Shown: piece after piece, positions 52,074 to 63,142 of the stretch
Position numbering within the stretch: the first letter of the stretch is position 1
Layout: each line of letters begins with the position of its first letter
Assembly: GCA_013399855.1 (NCBI GenBank)
Contig: VXAY01002384.1
Span: 820,715-884,714 of the forward strand
Length of the DNA stretch: 64,000 nt
Source of the DNA: Oxyruncus cristatus
Lineage: Eukaryota; Chordata; Aves; Passeriformes; Cotingidae
Reading direction: 5' to 3'
Program-made: the position numbers and the translations under genes
The notes under the pieces: generated by a model
Told to the model about the DNA's origin: nothing
What the model saw: only the letters and a program-made list of their open reading frames with translations
Database searches by the model: none

Positions 52074-54712
52074 CTGTCAGAAAAAGTAAATTGACGTATC
52101 ATGGAATGGCTTTGTGGTTTGCAGGGTGTTTTTTTCCTGGGTTTAAGCAGATGCAAAAGGTGTATTTTGATGCTGTTACACTGTGATGGATGAAAAAACT
52201 GCACTGACTTTTATCCAAGAGAGGGAGGCGAGTTGTCTTCTTTCAAGGGCTGTAGATCAATTGATGTCTTACAGAAGTAATACCATGAAAGTGGGGAAGA
52301 ACTCCTCTTTGATACTCGACTCTTTCTATTTCAGTTGGTACAGTAATGGGCTTTTGAATTAAAGGTTTGTTAAAGCTTGTATCTATTTCAGGGTATTGAC
52401 AGCCGAAGCAGACTCACTGAGCCAAAATTTATATGTTTATCCAAGCCTGTTAAAATCAGAATTTATGTTGACTGTACCAATGTCTAAGCTCTAATACCAC
52501 TTTTATATAGAAGGCTGCTATTGGAATTTTCAGTGAAGTAAATTTCTTTACAATATGCCTTTGAGTTATGGTTTATAACTGGATTCATATAAATAAATGC
52601 TTTCAGCCGAATGCTGTTGAACTAATTCCGTTTTGAAGTCATTAATTATATTTAGCTCACTGAAAAAAGGAGGGGGGAAGCATCAACTAACCCTATATAA
52701 AAGTGACAACAGGATTGTTTTGTGAAGAGGCTTTGGGCCTCTTAAGCTACGAATAGTGAGTGGTTTGTTGGGTTGGTGGTTGTTGTTTTAATCAAAGAAG
52801 TGTGACCAGAAGCCAGATAATGCACTCCTATACTGCAGAGACAATTCATTTTGAACAGACATTAATACACTTAATGCTTTTTGCTTTTATCATGTTAAGG
52901 TCTTTGCAATAATATCAGGCTATGCAGTGAGCCTGATGGTTTGTACAGAGAAAGAAACAACCTAAAATCCAAATTCAGTAACTCTTGTCAGATTGATAAA
53001 TTTTCAAGGTAAATTTCTTCTTATGGGTGTTCAGTTGAAAAATTGGTTTGCTACATTCAAACAACTTAATGTAAGAAAGAAAACTCAAAACTTCCCTTAG
53101 TGTGTATATATTGTGTGAAGCTTATGATAAAGTGCTACCTGGTCATCAAAACTAAAATCTAGATATAACCAAAACACAGTGGATTTTGATGCAGTGTGTG
53201 TGAGCCTGCTTGTTACACCCTATTAATGGGATTTTGTCTTTGCAGGAGTTTGAGAGAGGGCATTAACAAACCTGAGCATTGCTGATTGCAGTTCCCCAAA
53301 GACAGCTCGGGAGATCAGTCGTGTATATATTTTTAGACTGGAGCATGGTACTTCTGCCACTTCCATCTTTATCCTTCCGTTCTGGCTCCTCCATTTAGGT
53401 GGTTGTAAGAATTTTCCTGCTTGGGGTCCCTGTTGCCCTGGGATCACGTAGGCTGCGTGCAGAACTGTCATCCTGCTGAAGTGCTGTGTAATTGCCTGAT
53501 CCTCTTCCCTTTGCTGTCTAGTTTCTCATTTCTTTCATTTCATTACTTTCATTTCTTCTCCTTCATGTTAACGTTCTTCATCTCTAATTCACTTTCTTGT
53601 GTTCTTCTTTCCCCCTCCTTTGAAAGCAAACTGGCAGTGCCTTATTTAATCTCTTTAGCAGTGTAGTGAGGGGTAACAACGCAACGGTGCATTTTAGGCC
53701 CTTTGTAGCCAACTGTTTGAGATCATTGTGATGGAATGAAAGGCAGAGCCCTCCAGGACACCTCTGTGCTCTACCTTCCAGCACTGCATGCTCAGTTCTT
53801 CGAGAGATCTTGTGGTTCCTTTAGTGGCCTTCTGGAATAGTTCCAAGCACACCAGAGGGCTGTGACAACTGGAAGAAACCGTCTCTTGAGATGGGATTTA
53901 GATGTTTTTCAATCCACCAAAATGGTCTGGTAAAGCTGTGCCCCCTGCCCCCCACCCCGAAACATTTTGGGCTTCATCAGTCTGTGCCAGGGCACCAGCA
54001 GGCAGGTGAACATTGGCACGCTCAGGAACCTGAAATTATTCTTGGTTTTGTTTTACTTGAGGAGAAACTGCTGCTCTCAGGTTCGCTCTGCTGGAGGATA
54101 GAGATGTGAAATTGCCGTGCCAAGCTGCTGCAGTATCTGCAGTGTTTAGTTGTGTGTCCCGAGCCCCTGAACTTGTGCAAACTGTTCTGGTTACCAGCGT
54201 GATTAACGAGAAATCAACCACAGCCGAGGTTTGAGGAACCTGTCAGTGAAACCTCTGCCTTGTTTGTGGATGGCCTAGTAAAGCTGAGTTGATGAAAATG
54301 AACCAGCATGAAGCAAGGAAGTGTCTGGAATTACTCTTAAACAAGTTGTTTTGCAAAGCGCAGCAGTCGCCACACATGAGGTGTGCAAAACCAGAATCAC
54401 AGTGAAGTGAGCTGGCCAACAAGTTTTGGAACTAAATAGTAGGGAGCAGGGAAAATGCAGAAGAAGATACAGTTTTGTACTTCCATTAAAGATCCATCTT
54501 TTTAATCTGCATTCAGTACATATTATGCTTTGTGTGTATGAGGTCCTCGTCCAAAAGTGTGGTTCCTCAGCTCTGCTGTAGTGACAGTGGTGAACAAGTT
54601 ACCCATCTGTCCTTCCTCCGACTTTATCTTCAAGAGGAGAACCTAGTGCTGCTGTGTTTGTTAACACAGGTAGCCAGCAGACGTTATTTCTGGTGTATCA
54701 GGTTGCTCAGAA
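52074..54712. other. AT-rich non-coding stretch, no gene recognised
   Basis: It contains a pyrimidine-rich TTTCATT-type low-complexity tract (about 53520-53565). A minus-strand frame at 53223-53471 (82 codons) has balanced composition but no convincing splice structure. Nothing else can be named. Confidence 0.5.
53520..53565. repeat. Pyrimidine-rich low-complexity tract
   Basis: TTTCATT and TTTCTT units are repeated irregularly on the plus strand. Confidence 0.7.
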
Positions 54713-54860
54713 CAGTGGTCTCCAAACTCATGCGCCCCCATCATTAAAAAATAAATAAACTTGAGTGTGCACCCCAATGTATGTGTATTTTTTTTAAAGT
54801 TGTAGACATGTGCTACTATAGTAATATTAGATACATTGTAAAACATGCAAAGGAACAGAA
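54713..54860 (+). mobile_element. Possible hAT-type DNA transposon fragment
   Basis: The segment begins CAGTGGTCTCCAAACTC, close to the CAGTGGTTCTCAAACT type of terminal inverted repeat found in hAT (Charlie-like) elements. Short CCCCC and GTGCACCCC stretches follow, which are also typical of such elements. The matching terminal repeat at the other end was not found, so the right boundary is a guess and the identification is tentative. Confidence 0.35.
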
Positions 54861-57800
54861 ATGAAAAACAGAGCGAGATAGAGATGATGATTTTTGAGGT
54901 ATGTGTGCTAGAAGCGTGGTTGACCTTGATTATGTGTAAGAAGCTGTACCTTTGTATTCCCTGCTTAACTCTTTCTGTAAGAGTGAATGGAAGCTGAGGT
55001 GGGGAAGTTCCTAAGGGTGGCTGGTGGGCTGTAAAATCACTGTATCTAATAAAATCTGGTAGATCAGCTGATTTTTCATTAGTTCATTGCAGTTTCTTGA
55101 CGAACTACTGACTTACGATAACATGTGTTTTCCACTCTTCCATAAGAGAAGCATAATTCATGCTGGAAAATGCTTTCATTTTTAAATTACACACTTTATA
55201 GTGTGTTTCTTCTGCCTGCCCCTCTCCCTTTGTTCAGCTCTGGCTTTTGGAAAGGGATATAGCTGATTCTCAGCTGTCATTTAAAAACATTCCCAGTGTT
55301 TTTAATCGTGGATACAGCTTGTAAATATGTTGTGGTTGTATGCATCTAACACATGGCTTATCTGAAACAAAGGAATCTCCAGGCTCAATTCAGAAACTAC
55401 CTGTGGGTGATACGGGGAAAGCATGTCCTCCCAGCTGCATCATTCCTTTGTGCTTCCCTGGCCTTCTGAGGCTTCATCCCTTCTGTCCCTCCCACAGCTG
55501 CCCTGTGCAATGTGTCTCGTGTCCCTCATGATTCAGTGCCCCACTGGAAGCCAAAGTGTGACTCTGGTTTCTCTGTCAGTGCTTGTGAAAGCTCAGGGAT
55601 GGAAATACCTTTGTTACCCGCTTGGATGTGAAACCTGAGTGGGCTGCTGACAGAAACCTGTCACAACTTTTTGTGCTTCATCACTGCTTCCCCAAAGCTT
55701 CACTGCTGATCAGCTAAACGTTTCGATTCCAGCAATTCTTTGGCCACTTTTTCCTTCCCTCTCTTTCTCAGTTTCCAGAAGACCTCCAAGAAGAGCTTTG
55801 CCATGAACTGTTAAGCTGTTTGCTGCCTGACACAGAGTTAACTGGTTTTGTATTGGCATCTTGCTTCAGTTGAATGTGGTGATGGAGTGGCTTTATCTGT
55901 TTTATTTGACACCTGAAAGTGCCCAAGATAAACCGAAACTCAGATAGAACCGCTCAAAAATATTTGTTAAAAATCTTACGACTTTGTGTCTGTGTCTGTG
56001 CTCGCTTCTTTCTTGTCGTGTGCCTCTTTTTTTTCAATTGAATACTCAAGGGTTGGCAGTGCTGTGAAGTAGAACAGTGAAACATAAATATTAATTGTGG
56101 TAGAAATATTGTCTAGAATCTCATCCTTGTTTTACTTGAAAATAATACTCAATTGTCTTGGCCATGCTGGAACAAAGACAAGACCTAAGGGATATGCATT
56201 TGTTTGGCTGCAACTTTATTAACACATTTGGGAACGTTGCCCGGCAATAAATCATATAGTGTGAGTCATTGCTTATTCCTTGATCATTCCTACCTCTCTG
56301 GGAGAGCTGCTGCCAGCCTTCCCCCTGCCAGCCTGGCACCCCCAACTGTAGGGCCGCCTCAGCTTTCTTGGGCCCGGGGGGACTTTGGTGAAAGGGGAGG
56401 GTCGTTCCCCCACCGCACCAGATGGCGGGAGCTGCAGCTGCTTTTTCCCCGGCTTTCTCAGAGAGCCACTGCTGGCCTGGCTTGTTTGGTATTGGTTTTT
56501 TTTATCCCTGTCTGGCAGCGTGAAAAACCGTGGGAATGTATTTAAGTCGGGTACCACCTAGGAGTGGCAAGCCCTGTACCTTCCCACTGCTCTCCTTGGT
56601 AACACCTCGTTTCAGAGGATCGCTGGCAGAGATAAGGGGCTAGTAATCCTTTGTTTGCACAGGCTCCATTAAACTGCTCTCTTTAGTTTGGGGAAGACGT
56701 GAAATTTTAAGGGCAAAGTCAAAAATTACAGCGCGGTTGATAGTGAGTGTTTTCCAACTCCTCTCACTCAGACACCACACACGTAAGAGCTCAGTCTGCC
56801 CTGTTGTTCTGGATTACGACTGGAGTTTCTGCCTCCAGCAGGTACTTGCCTCTTTCCTGCTGCCTCCACTTGCAATGTAAAAGTATATTGGTCAAAAATT
56901 CCCTAATTGTGAAGCTCAGTGAGACAAGCCCAAAACAGCCGAACGGTTTAAAAGGTTGGTATTGCTGCCTCACTGGGGGGTTGAAAGCTGCACCCTCATT
57001 AAATGCTACTTTAGTGCCCTACTAGAGTTCAACACAAGCTTTAGGAAAATCATGGTGTTGATTAGTTGGCTGGTCATGAAATCGTAGGCCATTTATTTTT
57101 CTAAATAAACTTAATGACAACATTTGTGCGTGCTGATTTTGAATGTCATTCATGTTGCAACAGAGCTTTTTGTGGATTAATTACACCACCTGTATGCAAA
57201 CAGAAGACAAACAAAGATGAAGTTCACCTGAGTTTTGACTGAAAAACTCAAAAATTACAGTTTGTTGGCTGTGTTAGCTCAGATATTTGCCTTACAGAGC
57301 GATGGTCGTGTTGTTACATTGGAATCGAAGCAAGTGAATTGACTGGTGTGCAGCACCAGTGACAAATCCATTTTCCAGTCCTGGATTATGGTCTTAAAAT
57401 CAAAGGCAGTAATTATTATTTAGTTCCTGTAATCAGTAAGCTCTTAAGTTTCAAAGAAAACTTAAAGTATTTGGTATTTGGTGGGCTCGGCAATAACTTG
57501 TGACAGAAGTTCAGCTGAAAGCACATTTCAGCTCCTGTTTTCAGAAGCCATTTTTCAGTGGCTCCTGAAAAATGTAACTGCAGACTTAGTAAAAACTTCC
57601 TCTTGTTTGTGTTTCAATATTGACTATTTTGACTGATGTGTATTTTAAAATGAGATGAGCTTAAAAGGTTTTCAGCTTTTAGGTTGAGTAAATCGTGTGA
57701 TAGTGAAGACTGTAGAACTGTCAGGTTATATCCTGTACCACCTGAAGGAACGCAAAGAAACAGCTAAATTTTGTGGTTTAATCCCTTCCCAACTTACCCT

Positions 57801-57970
57801 CTTTAGTCACTGCAGGCAGAACAAGTAATGTTTGGTCCTCTTGCTATTCTATTTCTGGTCATCCTAGGATGAAAATTGTCTTTGTTTTATACCCGAGTTT
57901 TGTACTTAGATGTTGTACTGGTTTATAAATACTAGAAAACAAAGTTATCTGTGGACTTTATTCTACATTC
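54861..57970. other. Non-coding stretch, no gene recognised
   Basis: This is AT-rich DNA with a GC-richer patch at 56290-56460. A 113-codon plus-strand frame (56204-56545) and a minus-strand frame (56273-56557) overlap in that patch. No protein or repeat family is recognised. Confidence 0.5.
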
Positions 57971-58055
57971 TAAGCACAAGCAAGATACCAGGCACTGTAT
58001 AAACACAGGAAAAATACATTATCTACCCTGTTGAGCTTACGTCTGAAAATGGAGG
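57971..58055 (-). mobile_element. Ancient MIR/CORE-SINE-like fragment
   Basis: The plus strand shows CCAGGCACTGTATAAACACA and, after a spacer, GAGCTTACGTCTGAAAAT. I know this order from ancient amniote CORE-SINE copies read in reverse (a caggcactgt/aaacaca block, then gagcttacaatct). It is short and strongly diverged. Confidence 0.5.
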
Positions 58056-58584
58056 ATAATCAACATGCCTTTTGTAGAACTTTCTCTGCATTCCCCAGCA
58101 ACTTGTAAATGTATATTTGTGAAAACAGGGTCTCCACCATTAAAGTCTTTGTTCTGGATCTACTAAATGTTTCAGGATTTCTCCAGTGAAAACTTGTCAA
58201 GGTAGCACATATAAATGGTGCTGAAAACTGATGGTGCCATTTCATTCCAAGTAAAAATAAATGTAGGAGATGCCCTACATTGTATGAAATCCTTATGCTG
58301 TGTTGCTAAGAAGTACACATTCCTAAAAAATAACCTTGTGGAATTCAGTAAACTTGGCTTTCTGGATTGTATGTAGATTCTATCATCACTTCTGGAATGC
58401 ACTCTTTCCCTGGGCCAGGGCTGCCAGACAGAGCTCTCTGACAATCTCTTTATCTGCGGGGTTGTCTATAATGTTAATTAGTGAACTCTTTGAAAAACCA
58501 GCTTCCATGAGTTAATTTATGCGTAAAACATCACTGAGGGATGTTTTACCTGTTTGCCAAGGAGGGGACTGAAGTATAGCTTGA
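58056..58584. other. AT-rich stretch between two MIR-like fragments
   Basis: No gene or repeat is recognised here. The two flanking fragments could be parts of one older element separated by unrelated DNA, but this cannot be decided by eye. Confidence 0.4.
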
Positions 58585-58665
58585 GGGACATGGCTTGGGC
58601 CACACAAGGAGCCTGTGTTGTAGCCAGGAATCAACAGATTGACATTTCAGTGCCTAACCACACAA
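58585..58665 (-). mobile_element. Ancient MIR/CORE-SINE-like fragment
   Basis: GGCTTGGGCCACACAAGGAG, then GTAGCCAGGAATCAACAG and CAGTGCCTAACCACAC, follow the reverse-strand MIR pattern (cttgcccaaggtcacacag, gcagagccaggaat, then cagtgc..taaccac). A 90-codon frame covering this part is derived from the repeat and the CR1 tail and is not called a gene. Confidence 0.5.
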
Positions 58666-58802
58666 ATTCAGAAAATAAGGAGCTGAACAACAGCAGATGC
58701 TACACTGAAGATTTGAGTCTTGGGTACAATTTGCAGGGTGCTGAACTCTCTGCCCATGAAGTTAGAAGGATGTGTTTTGGAAGGTCCATAATGTTTGTGC
58801 AT

Positions 58803-59350
58803 TCATGGAATCACAGAATGGTTTAGATTGGAAGGGATGTTAAAATCATGTCGTTCCAATCCCCCTGCCATGGGCAGGGACCCCTTCCACTAGCCCAGGT
58901 TGCTCCAAGCCCCATCCACCCTGGCCTTGGGCACTTCCAGGGATGGGGCAGCCACAGCTTCTCTGGGCAACCTGTGCCAGGGCCTCCCCACCCTCCCAGG
59001 GAAGGATTCCTTCCTGATGTCTAATCTAAACCTGCCCTCTTTCAGTTTGAAGCCATTCCGTGTTATCCTTGTTCCCAGTCCCTTTCCAGCTCTCCTGGAG
59101 CCCCTTTAGGCCCTGGAAGGGGCTCTCAGGTCTCCCTGGAGCCTTTTCTTCTCCAGGGGAACCCCCCCAGCTCTCCCAGCCTGGCTCCAGAGCAGAGGGG
59201 CTCCAGCCCTCGCAGCACCTTCATGGCCTCCTCTGGACTCGCTCCAGCAGCTCCGTGTCCTTCTTATACTGGAGGCCCCAGAGCTGGGCTGCACAGCACA
59301 GCGTGGTGTTGTTGGCAGACTTGCTGAGGGTGCACTCAGTCCCACTCTGT
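58803..59350 (-). mobile_element. CR1 LINE fragment, 3' end, minus orientation, internally deleted
   Basis: Read on the plus strand, it starts with the reversed CR1 3' terminus (TCATGGAATCACAGAATGG). It continues through GGAAGGGATGTTAAAATCAT, CCCCCTGCCATGGGCAGGG, CTGGCCTTGGGCACTTCCAG and GGCCTCCTCTGGACTCGC, all diagnostic of avian CR1. Close to 59300 it passes from the GAGCTGGGCTGCACAGCA part straight to AGACTTGCTGAGGGTGCACT. In full-length CR1 as I know it, that sequence lies several hundred bases further in. So an internal deletion is likely, besides the usual 5' truncation. Frames inside it are remnants and antisense shadows. Confidence 0.93.
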
Positions 59351-60011
59351 ACTGAGCCAACAAAAATTCCCTGCAGTTTGAGTGCAGACTGCCAGGCTGG
59401 CTGCAGGCATGTCAGTGCTCTTCAGTGCTGAACCAGATAGTTCAGGATTTTCACTTTCTTTTGACACTTTTTTTTTAACCCACTGATACAGCTTCATAAT
59501 AATTATTATTTAGGGCTGATGCCCTGGCCACGAGGACCGAGGAAATGGAATGTCAGTGTTAACCCCTTCTGGGGATTTTTAGATTGTCAGCCCGATGTCT
59601 CAAAATCGTAAGGCAGGAGCAAGAATCCTGAGGTTGGTATTTCAAACTGAAAGCTTTCTTTGGGGATTCTTGCTTTCCTTAGGTTTGTGTTTGTTTTTTG
59701 AATATGTGCTCTCTAATCTAGCGAGGACATAATGAGCTCTTGAGACATAATAAGCTCAGTAAGACTTGAAACACTATTTACCGCTTGAAGTATTTACGTG
59801 GCTTCTGTTCCTATTCATGTATCCAAGCGCAATATGGTATTTAATAGATCCTCACAGATAGGAAGCCTCTAATCCTGGTGTTCTGCAGGTATGAACTGAA
59901 TTACAGAAAGGCATGTGCCCAGCTCCATGAAGTTATTTAATCATTTAGCTGCTGGTGTTTGCGGTGAGAGCGGCACATCTCACAGAAGCCGGACGCGCTG
60001 TAACTGTGCTA
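59351..60011. other. AT-rich non-coding stretch
   Basis: It holds a small direct repeat, GACATAATGAGCTC / GACATAATAAGCTC (59726-59739 and 59744-59757, 18-bp period). Nothing else is recognised. Confidence 0.5.
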
Positions 60012-60080
60012 GTTCAGTGACTTGCCCTGGCTCACACACACCGTGCTTGTGACAGCACAGGGACTTGGAGTCCCAGCTTT
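60012..60080 (-). mobile_element. Possible MIR-like fragment
   Basis: AGTGACTTGCCCTGGCTCAC and, after a spacer, GACAGCACAGGGACTTGGAG resemble the reversed MIR central region (agtgacttgcccaaggtcacacagc, then gcagagc.ggga). It is diverged and short, so the call is tentative. Confidence 0.4.
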
Positions 60081-60960
60081 TCAATCCCGAGTTAGCCTGA
60101 GAGGAAGAAATGTTTCCCATATGCTTCTGAAAGGAGGCAGGAAAGTTCAGGCTAGAAGGAGAGGACAGGTTGTAACTGTGAGGAAAACAAGCTGTTGGAA
60201 CAACTTCTTTTAGAACTGGGAGATGTGTTTGCTATCACTTGATGGCTCTACGTGCATAATAATGGCACTTCAAAAGAAGTGCCTTCTGTATCACTGGTGT
60301 GTATGGGCATCGTACAAAACCCACTGGTGATAGCCCATGATCTCTGTCATGGCACAAGGTGAGATTGGATTATAACCTCTCCTACCAGCCTTACACTTCT
60401 TTTTATGTAAATTTTGCTTGAACCGATTCCATCATGCTGATGCTGGGAGCAGCATGTTCACAGAATTTCTTTCAGTCCTAATCCTATGATATTTTTATCG
60501 TGCAGTTTTATGGCCAGAAATTTTGGAATTGGGAGTACGAGGAAGGAGAGAGGGATACAGTCTATCCCTGAATGTTGTACATCTACATTAACACATTGGT
60601 CAACTGTCCTTCCACAGTGCAATTACTTTTGCACATACAGAAGACGCCTCCCGTAAATTCCTTGTGACATAAGGTTTCTGGCTAAAATTAGGTCATAGCT
60701 ATTTAATTGTTTAGGTGTCCACCCACGAGGGAGCTACAGAGAGCTCTTTCAATTCCTTGCAATCAAGTAAGTAGCAGTTACTCTGCTTTATCCTCTAAGG
60801 AAATAGTCCACCAAAAATAATATGTTGATTCTTTAGTCCCTCCCTGTCACTAATCACTCAGCTCTGGTAGCTGCACACTGACTTGGCCCTCAGCACCAGA
60901 GTGTCCAAGTGCCTCAGTCATTAATTTTCAACTTACGACACTTTGGTGATGTAAGGAAGC
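60081..60960. other. AT-rich non-coding stretch
   Basis: No gene or repeat is recognised. A CAAG|GTGAGA donor-like motif near 60360 stands alone. Confidence 0.45.
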
Positions 60961-61045
60961 GTTGTCCTCGTTTCACAGCTGAGGAATTGACACATCAAAT
61001 AAGTGACTTGCCTAAAGTTTCACAGCAATACTGGCTGTAGAAACC
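60961..61045 (-). mobile_element. MIR SINE fragment, minus orientation
   Basis: GTCCTCGTTTCACAGCTGAG, then AATAAGTGACTTGCCTAAAG and TTTCACAGCAATACTGGCTG, follow the well-known reverse MIR core (cctcattttacagatgagga, aagtgacttgcccaaggtcacacagc). This is the clearest of the four MIR-like copies here. MIR was active in early amniotes, so the copy is old. Confidence 0.7.
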
Positions 61046-63063
61046 AATGACTTATTCACAGACTATTCTGTTTCTTGGAAAACTAAGCCTGTGTTCCTTG
61101 TCCTTCTGCCTGCTACCCCAGATCTCCTCATACCAACCCAGCAGCTCGAGAGTTGAGCTCTGCGTATTTTAGTCTCCCCTAAGCTGGCATTGCCAAACAA
61201 ATGCTCCCCTCCCTTGTGTGAGCACGAGCAGCATCTCCGCAGTCACGTGGGGAGTTAAGTCAGGAAACTGATTCAGGTTAAAGTTAATCCCCCAAAGAAC
61301 AGTTTCAACCCGAGCTACTCCTCGCTTGGCCCTTGCAGTGAGAGCTGTGCAGGCACTGGGGAAGGGGGAAGGAGGGGAGGCCACCTCTGTTCGCTGGCTG
61401 GGGGGTTGTGCTGGCTGAAGTGCTTGTGGAGTTAGTTCCTCAGGACCTTAACCAAAATTGGTTCTAGTTTCTTCTTTCTGTGGAGAGCAGATTGCTTAGA
61501 GTTTTCCCCGTGTCTGCAGAGCCCACCCAAAGTACAGTGATGTGGTGGCCGAGGAGCTCAGGGGAGCTTTGTGGATCGGTTCTTACTGTGGGGATGTTTT
61601 AGATCTTTCCTGCGTGGCACGTCCTTCTTGTGTGGCTCATCCCATTAAAAATGCTTGACTCTATATCATCTTTTTCTGTTTGAAATGAAAGTATTTCTGA
61701 GCAGTTACAAATGCAGCCAGAGAGGAGCATGGTTGCCAGGATAGGTGTGTTTGTAAAGGGAATAAAGTGCTGTAAGTGAGGAGCTCGGTGCCACATCTCA
61801 CCTTGCTGGCTTAAGTAAGCCCACATACCTCTGCCTTTCTGCCTTGAGTGCTTCCCTAGAAAAGACCAGTTGGAATTGTGTGCATGACCTTTTAGTCTTT
61901 AGGTGGAGTATCATCTCCAGGAGGTTTCTGCCATGACTTTCCATGTGCACCATGGGGACAACCCTGCTCTGCTGACCCCTCTCTCTAAGGAGGTGTTCAG
62001 AGGGCTCCCAGATTGCTGGGGTGAACTGTCAGCTTTCAGAATAGAGTACGTACCCAATCCTCCCCTTCACTTGAAGGACTGCAGCATAGGAGAACCTGTA
62101 GGTGTGGAATGATGCCCTCATCCCAACTACATCAGAAGTCCACAAAAATTTCTGCAGGACCTTGGCACGCTAATAACTTGGTTGTTGATGACTAAGGCAG
62201 GAAGAAGGGTGCCAATGACATTTAAAAGGAGACTGAAAGAAGGAGTTCTCATACCTAAAAAAATGCTGCAGAAGAGAGCAAAACATCTTTTAATGACTGC
62301 TGCTAACATTTTTAACGTGAGGATGGTAACTTTTCACTTGAACTGACCCCTGAAAATCTTTTTTGGTGTCTTTGTTGCTGAACCCTGTCCCCAACTAATC
62401 TGCTTGTTTGTCTTGTGGCTGGAGTGTGAGGCCTGCCTGCGAGAGTGGGAGAGTGTTGCAGATGGTCCTCAGTGCCATAAACTTCTGTTGCTAGAAGACT
62501 CTGGCCTGTGTCAGCCGCAGCCACGGTCCCTGTTCCAAGCCAGCCACCTCAGAAGCCTCAAAAGAAACGTGTGTGGGATTGTTGTATTCTTTTTTTTTTG
62601 TTGTTCAGGCCTTGCTCAAAGGCTCAAGATTATGACATAAATCAGCTTGGTTTTCCTCCTCAACTGAATACAGATCATAACATTAGAGCACAGCCACTTT
62701 GTGTAGTAGGAACCTAACAAAAACCAGATTTTAACATAGTCACTAGTGCCTTTGAAGCAGGCAGTGTTAGCAATTATGATCTAGACTAGACGTTGGTAAG
62801 AACTTACCAAATAATTATAGGCTTCCCGAAGTAGTATAGTATGAGTAATTGCAGGTTTAAAAATGTTATTATGAGGAGTAGTTTATACCGAAACTCCATC
62901 CTGCTCTTTGAAACCAGAATCCATAACTCTCGTCATGCCACAGCAAATGCTTGTCCTTTTCCACAGAAGAATGTAGACTTGCTTTATTGTACAGCAAATG
63001 TTCTGTGGTACATTATTTAAATTAGCATATAATAGAAACCTAATTGCCCACTAGGGCCCAAAG
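61046..63063. other. Non-coding stretch, no gene recognised
   Basis: This is mixed sequence. A short near-palindrome lies at 62793-62810, and a T run is near 62592-62601. Open frames of 60 to 78 codons show no recognisable domain. Confidence 0.5.
62793..62810. repeat. Short palindrome TTGGTAAG-AA-CTTACCAA
   Basis: Eight-base arms match perfectly across a two-base spacer. The form is compatible with a binding site for a dimeric protein, but no specific factor can be named. Confidence 0.8.
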
Positions 63064-63142
63064 CTTTAGCTGGTGAAGATCAATGTGCTTCCACTGAAGT
63101 CAGTGTAGCAATGTTGATTTTCACCCCTTGAGGATCTGGCTC
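63064..63142. repeat. Imperfect palindromic interspersed repeat (ancient, MITE- or SINE-like)
   Basis: The left arm GGTGAAGATCAATGTGCT (from 63072) matches, with a few differences, the reverse complement of the right arm AGCAATGTTGATTTTCACC (to about 63125). The centre is CACTGAAGTCAGTG. The flank reads TTGAGGATCTGGCTC. The centre and flank recall an ancient palindromic repeat that I associate with turtle, crocodile and bird genomes (a tgaagtcaatgg centre with gaggatctggc at the edge). I cannot give its database name. Confidence 0.55.

Noticed and set aside
58554..58826. 90-codon plus-strand frame of balanced composition
   Set aside because: It covers a MIR-like fragment and the start of the CR1 tail, so it is repeat-derived.
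58900..59431. Open frames of 69 to 123 codons
   Set aside because: They are read through the CR1 3' end, mostly antisense to the element.
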